Origin: an uncultured Christensenella sp.
GTDB taxonomy: Bacteria > Bacillota > Clostridia > Christensenellales > UBA1242
NCBI GenBank assembly: GCA_949293925.1
Contig: CASFFI010000016.1
Coordinates: forward strand, 1-13,069
Length of the DNA stretch: 13,069 nucleotides
Reading direction: 5' to 3'
A program made the position numbers and the translations under genes. Positions within the stretch are counted from its first letter, which is position 1; the number at the start of each line of letters is the position of its first letter. This document shows, one piece after another, positions 1 through 6,079 of this stretch. The notes under the pieces were generated by a model, which saw only the letters and a program-made list of their open reading frames with translations, was not told where the DNA came from and did not search any database.

Positions 1-1137
1 CCAACCGGTGTGGGTAAAACAGAAATCGCAAGACGACTTGCAAAACTTGTTTCAGCACCTTTTGTAAAAGTTGAAGCTACTAAATATACTGAAGTGGGTT
101 ATGTTGGTAGAGATGTCGAAAGTATGGTTCGCGATTTAGTGGAAGATGCAATTAGAATTGTAAAGCGCGAGCAAAGTGAAAAAATTAAGGATAGAGCGAT
201 AGTAAATGTCAATAAAAGATTAAAAGATTTGTTGTATCCTGTAAAAAAATTGCAAAAACCTGAAAATATGGAGACGGCGGATTTTAAACGCGACTTTGAA
301 AATGCTTTTGACGCAGGAATTTTCGACAAAGATATGGTCGATATTGAAGTTAATGAAAAACCTAAACAAATTGATATTTTAGCAACAGGTGGCGAAATTA
401 ATATCGGTCAAATAATGGGCGGAATAATCGGCGGTAGTAAAAAATTAAAAAAGATGACTGTTGAAGATGCTCGAAATCACTTGTTAGAAGAAGAATGCGA
501 CAGATTGCTTGACCACGATACTATTAACAAAGAAGCAATTTCTAGAGCAGAACAAGATGGTATTATTTTTATTGATGAAATTGACAAAATTGCAGCTAAA
601 AAGAATAATGGACAAGATGTTTCTAGAGAAGGTGTTCAAAGAGATATTTTACCTATTGTTGAAGGTAGCACTGTCAACACAAAATATGGTGTAGTTAAAA
701 CTGATTATATGCTATTTATAGCGGCGGGTGCTTTCCAAATTTCTAGTGTTTCAGATTTGATTCCTGAACTTCAAGGTCGTTTCCCTATAATTGTTGAACT
801 TTCAAGTTTGACAAAAGATGATTTTAAAAAGATTTTAACTGTACCACAAAATGCAGTTACAAAACAATATATTGAAATTTTAAAAGTCGATAAAGTCAAT
901 CTTTCATTTACTGATGATGCCATTGATGAAATTGCAACACTTGCTGAACTTGAAAATGATGAAAAGGAAAACTTGGGTGCTAGAAGGTTACAAACTATTA
1001 TGGAAAATCTTTTAGAAGATGTTTCATTTAATGCAGATGGTAGCAAAGAGATTACGCTAAATGTCAATGGTCAGTTTGTAAAAGAAAAATTAAAAGGCGA
1101 CTTAAATAATTTGGATTTCAAAAAGTATATTTTGTAA
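1..1137 (+). CDS. hslU: ATP-dependent unfoldase subunit HslU (ClpY), 5'-truncated by window edge
   Basis: AAA+ ATPase that unfolds substrates and feeds them to the HslV peptidase in the cytoplasm. The frame is open from base 1, so the start lies outside; by comparison with the roughly 440-460-residue family about 57 N-terminal residues are missing. Visible, counting from base 1: Walker A PTGVGKTE (1-8), the substrate-gripping pore loop GYVGRD (33-38), a variable I-domain (about residues 50-160), Walker B IIFIDEID (about 187-194), the sensor stretch with SDLIPELQGRFP, and the C-terminal sensor-2 region with GARRLQ. The last residues, KKYIL, match the hydrophobic tail (family typically RFIL) that docks into HslV and activates it, so the protein looks functional. 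hslV would be expected just upstream. No terminator is visible after the stop, only a 56-nt AT-rich gap to the next gene. Confidence 0.97.
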   Translation, partial: PTGVGKTEIARRLAKLVSAPFVKVEATKYTEVGYVGRDVESMVRDLVEDAIRIVKREQSEKIKDRAIVNVNKRLKDLLYPVKKLQKPENMETADFKRDFENAFDAGIFDKDMVDIEVNEKPKQIDILATGGEINIGQIMGGIIGGSKKLKKMTVEDARNHLLEEECDRLLDHDTINKEAISRAEQDGIIFIDEIDKIAAKKNNGQDVSREGVQRDILPIVEGSTVNTKYGVVKTDYMLFIAAGAFQISSVSDLIPELQGRFPIIVELSSLTKDDFKKILTVPQNAVTKQYIEILKVDKVNLSFTDDAIDEIATLAELENDEKENLGARRLQTIMENLLEDVSFNADGSKEITLNVNGQFVKEKLKGDLNNLDFKKYIL

Positions 1138-1193
1138 ATTTAAACAGTATATAAATTAATGTTAAAATATAAAATTTAGTAAAAAGAGGTTTT

Positions 1194-2321
1194 ATGACGG
1201 CGGATTTAGACTTTGATTTGTTAGAGGTAAGAAAAGTTGTAGCAAGTGTTAAAAGACCTTTAGCAGAATTTGATAAAATTACAATTCAACCTGTTGAAAT
1301 TAAAAACAAAAGAATGTTTCAAAAAATCGCTATAAAAAACAATTTGGTTTTTCACAAAAACTTTGATATAAATCAATTTGACAATGTTTTAAATAATCTA
1401 ATTAAAGATTATGAACGAATAAATATTTTTACAACTAGTTTTGAATATATCTTGCTTACGAATGGTGACTTGAAAGTCAAAAAAAAGGCTGTTAAAAATT
1501 CTCCTGTAATAAATTTAGAGCATAACAAAAAGAAAAATTACATTTTAAATGAAGGCGATAATATTCCTGCTTTTGTTGAACTTGGCATTTTTACTAAAGA
1601 TTTTAAACTAGTGAATCAAATGTCTGAAAAATTCAAACAAATTAATCGTTTTGTTGAAATTATTGATGGCAAACTTGACAAAAATGTTAAAAAATTAAAC
1701 ATTGTAGATTTTGGTTGTGGGAAATCTTATCTTACTTTTATCCTTTATCATTATTTAAAGAATGTTTGTGGTATAGATGTGAATATAGTGGGATATGATT
1801 TGAAAACAGATGTAATTAAAAAATGTAATGAAATAGCAAAAAAATATCATTATGATAATTTACATTTTGTAGAAGCAAATGTCGAAACGGAAAAAGATAC
1901 TTATAAATCTGCTGATATGATAATATCTTTACACGCTTGCGATACTGCTACAGATTTCGCTTTATATTATGCGATAAAGTATGGGGTAAAATACATTTTC
2001 TCTGTGCCTTGTTGTCAGCGTGAAATAAATTCTCAAATTAAGTTAGATGGGAATCTTGAAATATTGCAAAAAGAAGGTTTAATTAAAGAGCGTTTCTCTG
2101 CATTACTGACAGATGCTATTAGAGTGGAAGTTTTAAAATCTTTTGGGTATAATACTTCTACAATAGAATTTGTGGGGTTTGATACTACACCTAAAAATAT
2201 TTTAATTATGGCAAAAAGGGCAGTAGGCAAAAAAACCAAGTCTATTGAAAATCTTATTCAACTTGAAACTAACTTTCATTTTAAACAAAAGTTGATAGAA
2301 CTTGTAACAAGTTTGCATTAA
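1194..2321 (+). CDS. class I SAM-dependent methyltransferase, target unknown
   Basis: A 375-residue protein. The middle is a Rossmann-type methyltransferase: the SAM-binding glycine motif DFGCGKSYLTF (from residue 172), an acidic motif II region (VGYDLK), then SLHACDTATDFAL and VPCCQRE. This HACD/CC pattern is the hallmark of the Methyltransf_32 group (PF13679), related to TRM13/METTL25-like enzymes, suggesting an RNA or nucleic-acid substrate; that is family inference. The N-terminal 150 residues are charged and give no recognisable domain. The ATG at 1194 is preceded by AGAGG with a short spacer. The gap after hslU contains only a weak promoter candidate (TTAAAC 1140-1145, 17 nt, TAAAAT 1163-1168), so expression may be partly read-through from hslU. 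The two cysteines in VPCCQ are intact. Substrate cannot be told from sequence. Confidence 0.85.
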   Translation: MTADLDFDLLEVRKVVASVKRPLAEFDKITIQPVEIKNKRMFQKIAIKNNLVFHKNFDINQFDNVLNNLIKDYERINIFTTSFEYILLTNGDLKVKKKAVKNSPVINLEHNKKKNYILNEGDNIPAFVELGIFTKDFKLVNQMSEKFKQINRFVEIIDGKLDKNVKKLNIVDFGCGKSYLTFILYHYLKNVCGIDVNIVGYDLKTDVIKKCNEIAKKYHYDNLHFVEANVETEKDTYKSADMIISLHACDTATDFALYYAIKYGVKYIFSVPCCQREINSQIKLDGNLEILQKEGLIKERFSALLTDAIRVEVLKSFGYNTSTIEFVGFDTTPKNILIMAKRAVGKKTKSIENLIQLETNFHFKQKLIELVTSLH

Positions 2322-2336
2322 TTTTAAAAAAACTTC

Positions 2337-2365
2337 TTGCAAAACACTGATTCTTGTTGTATAAT
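2337..2365 (+). promoter_or_regulatory. sigma-A-type promoter of trxA-nifS-nifU operon
   Basis: -35 TTGCAA (2337-2342), a 17-nt spacer, and a perfect -10 TATAAT (2360-2365). The predicted start is near 2372, giving a leader of about 43 nt before the thioredoxin ATG. It lies directly after the methyltransferase stop, so the three genes downstream form an independent unit. Confidence 0.85.
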
Positions 2366-2370
2366 GAAGT

Positions 2371-2388
2371 TGAATAATAAATTATTCA
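2371..2388. promoter_or_regulatory. inverted repeat at the predicted transcription start (possible operator)
   Basis: TGAATAAT and ATTATTCA form perfect 8-base arms around an AA centre, sitting exactly on the predicted start site of the trxA-nifS-nifU transcript. The position suits a repressor operator; as RNA the 2-nt loop would make a poor hairpin. It is all A/T apart from the outer G and C, so chance occurrence in this AT-rich gap cannot be dismissed. Confidence 0.35.
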
Positions 2389-2414
2389 TTAATTATCTTT
2401 AAAAGAGGGGTATT

Positions 2415-2729
2415 ATGGAAATTGTTAATAAATCTAATTTTGATAGCGTTATCGCTTCAAATAAACTTACTTTAGTTGATTTTTCAGCAACTTGGTGTAT
2501 GCCTTGCAGAATGGTGGCTCCAATTTTAGAAAAAATCGCTAATAACAAACCTGATTTAGTCAATATCGTAAAACTTGATATTGATGAAAGTGAAGAAATT
2601 GCACGTCGTTACAGAGTGTTTTCTGTTCCTACTTTAATGCTTTTTAAAGACGGTGAAAATTTGGATAGTATGGTAGGTTTGAACACCTATGAAAAAATTT
2701 TGGAATTTATTGAAAAACATTCCAAATAA
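2415..2729 (+). CDS. trxA: thioredoxin
   Basis: A 104-residue cytosolic thioredoxin that reduces protein disulfides through a dithiol pair. The single domain is complete: VDFSATWCMPCRM carries the redox pair C28/C31, and FSVPTLMLF carries the cis-proline. The active site reads WCMPC instead of the usual WCGPC; the residue between the cysteines tunes redox potential and partner choice, so specificity may differ from the housekeeping type. A strong SD (GAGGGG, 2405-2410) precedes the ATG. It is the first gene of an operon, with nifS 8 nt downstream. That position hints at a role in supplying reductant for persulfide or Fe-S chemistry, but this is inferred from context. It could equally be the cell's general thioredoxin. 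Confidence 0.93.
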   Translation: MEIVNKSNFDSVIASNKLTLVDFSATWCMPCRMVAPILEKIANNKPDLVNIVKLDIDESEEIARRYRVFSVPTLMLFKDGENLDSMVGLNTYEKILEFIEKHSK

Positions 2730-2737
2730 GGAGAATT

Positions 2738-3928
2738 ATGGACAACAAAATCTATTTAGACAACGCTTCCACAACTATGATGAGTGCAGAAGTTGTAAAT
2801 GCTATGATGCCTGTTTTTAACGATGTTTATGGTAATCCTTCTTCAACACACGAGGAAGGCAGAAGGGCTAGTAAACTTTTAGATGACGCTAGGGACTCTA
2901 TCGCTGAAACTTTAAATGTTTCGTCAAGTGAAATTTATTTTACTTCAGGTGGTACTGAGGCTAATAACTGGGCAATTATTGGGCTTGCGTACGCAAATGC
3001 TAGCAAAGGTAAACATATTATAACTACTAAAATTGAACATCATTCTGTATTAGATGCCTGTGCCTTTTTGGAAACACAGGGTTTTGAAGTAACATATTTG
3101 AATGTAGATAAGTTTGGTTTTATCAACTTTGCTGAATTTTTAGGTGCTTTTAGAAAAGACACAATTTTAGTCTCTATTATGTCTGCAAACAATGAGTTGG
3201 GGACTGTTCAAAATTTAAAAGCAATTGGTATTACTTGCCGTGAAAATGATGTAATTTTTCACACAGATGCTGTGCAATTATATGGGAATATGACAATTGA
3301 CCCTAATGAAATGTATATTGACGCATTAACCATATCAGCACATAAAATTTATGGGCCAAAAGGTGTGGGTGCATTATATTTAAGGCGTGGAATTAAAATC
3401 AATAACATAATTTATGGCGGTATGCAGGAAAGCGGTAAGCGTGGCGGTACAGAATCTGTTATGAACATAGTGGGCTTTGCAAAGGCTTGCGAAGTTGCCT
3501 ACAGAGATATTGTTGCTAATAACTATAAAATCAATCAATTAGAAAGTTATTTAATTGAAAAATTAAAGGAAATTCCTGATTGCGAAATCAATGCATTGAC
3601 TAAACAAAAAGTTCCACAAATCGTTTCAGTGAGTTTTGATGCAGTTGACAAAGATACACTTCTTATGATGCTTGACTTAAATGGTGTATATTGCAGTGCT
3701 GGTAGTGCTTGTATGGCAGGTAGCAGTAAACCTAGTCATGTATTGCAAGCAATCAATATGCCTATTTCGGTTATTAATAGCACTATAAGAATCAGTTTGT
3801 CTAAAAATAACACATTTGAAGAAATTGATTTGGCAGTAAATATTATTCGTGATTGTGTCGAGAAGATAAGGGCGTATTCACCTTTCTATACTACTAGAAA
3901 AAATGCAAAGAGGAAGAAAAATGTATAA
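2738..3928 (+). CDS. cysteine desulfurase, NifS/IscS type
   Basis: PLP enzyme that removes sulfur from L-cysteine, giving alanine and an enzyme persulfide used for Fe-S clusters, tRNA thiolation and other thio-cofactors. At 396 residues it matches the IscS/NifS family. Visible: N-terminal YLDNASTT, the cofactor region TSGGTEANN, EHHSV, the PLP-binding lysine K203 in SAHKIYGPKG, and the persulfide cysteine C325 in CSAGSACMAGS (E. coli IscS has K206 and C328). The long active-site loop places it in the group I (IscS/NifS) class rather than SufS. A good SD, AAGGAG, overlaps the thioredoxin stop. The C-terminus is a basic tail overlapping the start of the next gene by 8 nt. All catalytic residues are intact, in contrast to the partner gene after it. 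It may also serve tRNA thiolation by MnmA or ThiI, neither of which is in the window. Confidence 0.93.
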   Translation: MDNKIYLDNASTTMMSAEVVNAMMPVFNDVYGNPSSTHEEGRRASKLLDDARDSIAETLNVSSSEIYFTSGGTEANNWAIIGLAYANASKGKHIITTKIEHHSVLDACAFLETQGFEVTYLNVDKFGFINFAEFLGAFRKDTILVSIMSANNELGTVQNLKAIGITCRENDVIFHTDAVQLYGNMTIDPNEMYIDALTISAHKIYGPKGVGALYLRRGIKINNIIYGGMQESGKRGGTESVMNIVGFAKACEVAYRDIVANNYKINQLESYLIEKLKEIPDCEINALTKQKVPQIVSVSFDAVDKDTLLMMLDLNGVYCSAGSACMAGSSKPSHVLQAINMPISVINSTIRISLSKNNTFEEIDLAVNIIRDCVEKIRAYSPFYTTRKNAKRKKNV

Positions 3929-4307
3929 TGATATTGTTTTAAATCTTTTTAAAAATCTTGACAATGCTGGTAAACTTATAAAACCAGACGCAAAAGGCGA
4001 AGCAGGTAGTGAAGAAGAAGGAGTTGTAGTACAATTCGTTATGCATATTAATGACGGCATTATTGAAAATATTCACTTTAAAGCTTTTGCTGATGTTATA
4101 ACTACTGCGTGCTGTGAACTTGTTTGCAGAAAATTGAAAATGAAAACTTTAAATGAAGCGGCTTCTTTAACCAAAGAATCTTTAGAAAAAGAATTAAAAG
4201 TAGAAGGAATTGATAACAATATTAGATATGTTGTTGAAGCAGTTATCTTCGCTTTGTATGATTATAGGAATAAATTGGAAAAAAGTAAATCTAAAGCAGA
4301 TGAATAA
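3921..4307 (+). CDS. NifU/IscU-like protein lacking canonical Fe-S ligands
   Basis: A 128-residue protein aligning end to end, almost without gaps, with IscU/NifU N-terminal scaffolds as I remember them: YNDIVLNLFKN, NAGKLIKPDAKGEAG, NDGIIENIHFKAF and KTLNEAASL all fit. The ligands do not. E33 stands where IscU has the first cysteine (CGD motif, whose Asp becomes V35), D58 stands for the second (GCG), and I101, preceded by N100, stands for the HC pair. The only cysteines are C64, C65 and C69, at places normally holding Ser, Ser and Thr. The start at 3921 is chosen because AGAGGAAG (3909-3916) is well spaced from it; the ATG at 3903 has no SD and would add MQRGRK. It overlaps nifS by 8 nt, so the two are probably co-translated. 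It may be a regulator, a sulfur-transfer partner or a non-canonical scaffold; classical Fe-S assembly looks unlikely. Confidence 0.8.
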   Translation: MYNDIVLNLFKNLDNAGKLIKPDAKGEAGSEEEGVVVQFVMHINDGIIENIHFKAFADVITTACCELVCRKLKMKTLNEAASLTKESLEKELKVEGIDNNIRYVVEAVIFALYDYRNKLEKSKSKADE

Positions 4308-4322
4308 TCTGTCTTTTTTTTT
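4297..4322 (+). terminator. intrinsic terminator overlapping the nifU-like stop
   Basis: CAGAT (4297-4301), loop GAATA, ATCTG (4307-4311), extendable by one G-U pair, then nine Ts at 4314-4322. The stem is short, but the T-tract is excellent. The stop codon TAA (4305-4307) lies in the loop, so ribosomes ending translation could modulate it. Confidence 0.6.
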
Positions 4323-4346
4323 GCAACATAATACTAGGAGGTTAAG

Positions 4347-4514
4347 ATGAAAGAGTTCTTATTTGGTCTTGGTCTTGGTATGGTGGCTGGTGCTTTTCTA
4401 GTTAAAAACAACAAACAAGCAAGTAAAATGGTTGATAAAGGCAACGAGGTTTTAAAAGAAACTGTACAAGTTGTAGAAGAAAAAATGAAAAAACCTAAAC
4501 AAACTACTAAATAA
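4347..4514 (+). CDS. small one-TM protein, YtxH-like
   Basis: A 55-residue reading frame behind a perfect SD (AGGAGG, 4337-4342, 4 nt before the ATG). The protein begins MKEFLFGLGLGMVAGAFLVK, a glycine-rich hydrophobic stretch typical of one short membrane helix (residues 4-19). A charged, helical tail rich in Lys, Glu and Val follows, ending KKPKQTTK. This layout matches the YtxH/gas-vesicle-GvpP-like family of small Bacillota membrane proteins of unknown function. It follows the terminator of the nif-type operon by 24 nt; no convincing promoter of its own is visible, so it probably depends on read-through. Function unknown. Confidence 0.75.
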   Translation: MKEFLFGLGLGMVAGAFLVKNNKQASKMVDKGNEVLKETVQVVEEKMKKPKQTTK

Positions 4515-4522
4515 TATTTTAT

Positions 4523-4599
4523 AATTATAGTTTATAATATAAGGTATAACAAAATAATATATATTTTAAAATTATAGTTCAAAAAAATATGGTATAACA
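4523..4599 (+). repeat. imperfect direct repeat, two units, about 47 nt apart
   Basis: Unit 1 (4523-4551) and unit 2 (4570-4599) both start AATTATAGTT and end GGTATAACA, with an A/T-only middle differing by a few bases and one indel. Both end in a TATAAC hexamer preceded by GG, so the repeat could be a duplicated promoter or binding site. Confidence 0.5.
4588..4598 (+). promoter_or_regulatory. candidate extended -10 promoter
   Basis: TATGGTATAAC contains the extended -10 TG-N-TATAAC (TG at 4590-4591, hexamer 4593-4598), one base from TATAAT. No good -35 is visible, which extended -10 promoters can tolerate. A transcript from here would start near 4605 and could run to the terminator at 4895-4926 without a gene. 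Confidence 0.35.
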
Positions 4600-4894
4600 T
4601 ATCAAAAATTTAATTTATTGCTTTAATTAAGATGATAAATCTTAAAAATACATAATATATAAAATTCTTCAGAGTAAATTTGGTCTTTTAAATAAAATAA
4701 TTTTTATTATTTAATAAGAGTAATAGTTATAAAAGATTATAAATAATTTATTTACTGTAATTTTCAAAATTTTTTCAAATATTTATTTATTATCTTAATA
4801 TTTTTAAGCAATTTTATTTAAATATGTTTTCGCTTTCAGATTTAATTTTAGGTTTTTGTTTAGATTTTATTTATAGTTAACTTATATTTGTATT

Positions 4895-4926
4895 AAATTA
4901 GACATAGATATGTCTAATTTTTATTG
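4895..4926 (+). terminator. intrinsic terminator
   Basis: Perfect 11-bp stem: AAATTAGACAT (4895-4905), loop AGAT, ATGTCTAATTT (4910-4920), followed by TTATTGTTTT. It is over 380 nt beyond the nearest upstream gene, so it ends either read-through from the small YtxH-like gene or an unannotated RNA, and it insulates ruvX. Confidence 0.65.
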
Positions 4927-5000
4927 TTTTGTTAAGATTTATCATTTGATTTATTTTGAGTAAATTAAATTTTCTATTTTCTATAATTTTTTTAAAACGA

Positions 5001-5029
5001 TTGAAAAAATATTTATCTTTTGATAGAAT
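5001..5029 (+). promoter_or_regulatory. ruvX promoter with extended -10
   Basis: -35 TTGAAA (5001-5006), 17-nt spacer ending TGA, -10 TAGAAT (5024-5029); the TG at 5021-5022 makes an extended -10. The expected start, 7 nt after the -10, is base 5036, the A of the ruvX ATG. Confidence 0.75.
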
Positions 5030-5035
5030 ATTAGA

Positions 5036-5440
5036 ATGAGAATAGCAGGTATAGATTATGGTGAAAAGAGAATAGGTATAGCATTTTCTGACCTTTTAAA
5101 AATGTTAGCCACACCTTATGGTACTTATGAAGTAAATGGAAGTATTGATTTTGAGTATTTTAAAAAATTATTTAATGACTATCAAGTTGAATTAATAGTG
5201 TTGGGACTTCCACTGAATATGAAAGGGGAAGAACAACTAATCGCCAAAAAAGTTCGTGATTTTGGTGAAAATTTAAAAAAATACACAAACTTACCTGTCA
5301 AATTCTTAGATGAAAGATTGACTTCTTCCATCGCTGATGATATTTTAAAAAGGTCAACAAAATCTTGGAAAGATAGAAAGAAAAAATTAGATAGTATGTC
5401 TGCTTGCATTATTTTGCAAGAATATTTAGATAGTTTATAG
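5036..5440 (+). CDS. ruvX: RuvX/YqgF-family RNase H-fold nuclease
   Basis: A 134-residue protein of the YqgF family (Pfam RuvX), with an RNase H-like fold and proposed roles in pre-16S rRNA processing and Holliday-junction resolution. All signature blocks are present: GIDYGEKRIGIAFSD with D7, LGLPLNMKGEE, LDERLTSSIADDIL with D92/E93, and the closing KKLDSMSACIILQEYLD with D119. Length and start match the family, which begins right at this MRIxGIDYG. No Shine-Dalgarno precedes the ATG; instead the upstream bases are the -10 element, implying a leaderless message. The stop TAG merges into the SD of the DUF1292 gene 8 nt downstream, and the ruvX-DUF1292 pairing is classic for Clostridia. Confidence 0.95.
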   Translation: MRIAGIDYGEKRIGIAFSDLLKMLATPYGTYEVNGSIDFEYFKKLFNDYQVELIVLGLPLNMKGEEQLIAKKVRDFGENLKKYTNLPVKFLDERLTSSIADDILKRSTKSWKDRKKKLDSMSACIILQEYLDSL

Positions 5441-5448
5441 GAGTGATT

Positions 5449-5802
5449 ATGGAAAAAAATAATGATAAAAAATTTGATAAAAATTCTAAAACAGTTGAAA
5501 CAAGTCCAATTGAAAAAATTTTAGACGAAAATAATTTAGAAAATATCATTCTTTACAATGAATCTGGTGAACCTTTAGCGTTTGAACAAATTGCTTTAAT
5601 TCCACTTGATAATGGAAAAGAGGAAGATGATTTATATGCTATTTTGCGTCCGGCTGAAAATTTTGGTGAAATGACAACAGATGATGTTTGGGCATTTTTG
5701 TTAGATATTGAAAATGATAATATTCTTCCTGTTCAGGACAAAGAAATTATTGATAGAGTATTTGATGCTTATAATAAGTTAGCAGGATATGATGAGGATT
5801 AA
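5449..5802 (+). CDS. DUF1292 (YrzB-like) family protein
   Basis: A 117-residue acidic cytosolic protein. The first 25 residues are Lys/Asn/Asp-rich and probably disordered. The rest fits DUF1292: NIILYNESGEPLAFEQIALIP, then YAILRP, then a late block with ILPVQDKEIIDRVFDAYNKL, the family's usual ending of acidic residues before a final helix. No function is established for this family. The ATG at 5449 is preferred over GTG at 5443 because AGGAGTG (5439-5445), overlapping the ruvX stop, is correctly spaced only from the ATG. It is co-transcribed with ruvX and followed by a possible terminator. Confidence 0.85.
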   Translation: MEKNNDKKFDKNSKTVETSPIEKILDENNLENIILYNESGEPLAFEQIALIPLDNGKEEDDLYAILRPAENFGEMTTDDVWAFLLDIENDNILPVQDKEIIDRVFDAYNKLAGYDED

Positions 5803-5808
5803 GAATTT

Positions 5809-5840
5809 ATTTAGTCGAATTAATATTCGATAAATTATTT
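5809..5840 (+). terminator. possible terminator after the ruvX-DUF1292 unit
   Basis: TCGAAT (5815-5820), loop TAAT, ATTCGA (5825-5830), extended by a G-U pair and, past a bulged A, by TTTA/TAAA. The tail TTATTTTAAA is T-rich but not a clean tract, so efficiency is uncertain. It lies 6 nt beyond the stop codon. Confidence 0.45.
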
Positions 5841-6041
5841 TAAATAGAAAAATATTTTATATATTAAAGTAATTACTAATTACAATAGAGCTAAGTTTAA
5901 AAATTATCATCTGATTAAGTTAAAAATTTGAATAAGTTATGAAATTTTATATTTGTCATTTTTAATTTAAACTTACATTAAATTACAATTAAATGATAAA
6001 TTAATGATAAAATATAAATAAACTTGAATTAAAATTTTTAG

Positions 6042-6047
6042 TATAAT
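6042..6047 (+). promoter_or_regulatory. -10-only promoter candidate for the membrane protein gene
   Basis: A perfect TATAAT 33 nt before the ATG, but the nearest TTGAAT (6024-6029) is only 12 nt upstream, too close for a normal -35. The rest of the gap (5841-6041) is nearly pure A/T and holds only short inverted and direct repeats. Confidence 0.35.
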
Positions 6048-6079
6048 AATCAAATTTATAAAAGCACAAAAGAGGGGAA

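Larger units (their letters stand above)
4515..5035. other. 521-nt extremely AT-rich gene-free stretch
   Basis: GC here is about 14% by hand count over 4561-5040, well below the flanking genes. No reading frame of note and no recognisable structured RNA family is seen. It holds an imperfect direct repeat with promoter-like ends (4523-4599), a small hairpin TTAAGAT/ATCTTAA (4627-4645, loop GATAA), an intrinsic terminator (4895-4926) and the ruvX promoter (5001-5029). In many Clostridia mnmA, alaS and ireB lie between the nifU-type gene and ruvX; none of them is here and I see no remnant of them. Confidence 0.7.

Noticed and set aside
2299..2313. Hairpin AACTTG-TAA-CAAGTT at the end of the methyltransferase gene as a terminator
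   Set aside because: The arms are short, the loop is 3 nt, and no T-tract follows; it lies inside the coding sequence.
3903..3920. Earlier ATG for the NifU-like gene
   Set aside because: It has no SD, and the AGAGGAAG site is positioned for the ATG at 3921, where IscU homology begins.
4693..4720. A/T-only hairpin AAATAAT-TTTT-ATTATTT
   Set aside because: Low-complexity A/T DNA forms such stems by chance and the RNA would be unstable.
4515..5035. Replication origin or remnants of mnmA/alaS/ireB in the AT-rich gap
   Set aside because: No DnaA-box cluster (TTATCCACA type) and no fragments resembling those proteins were seen.
5869..5883. Inverted repeat GTAATT-ACT-AATTAC as an operator
   Set aside because: It is far from any convincing promoter and almost all A/T, so chance is likely at this composition.
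5992..6011. Tandem AATGATAAA copies with an 11-nt period upstream of the membrane protein gene
   Set aside because: Only two copies of a simple A/T-rich word; not enough to claim a binding site or repeat.
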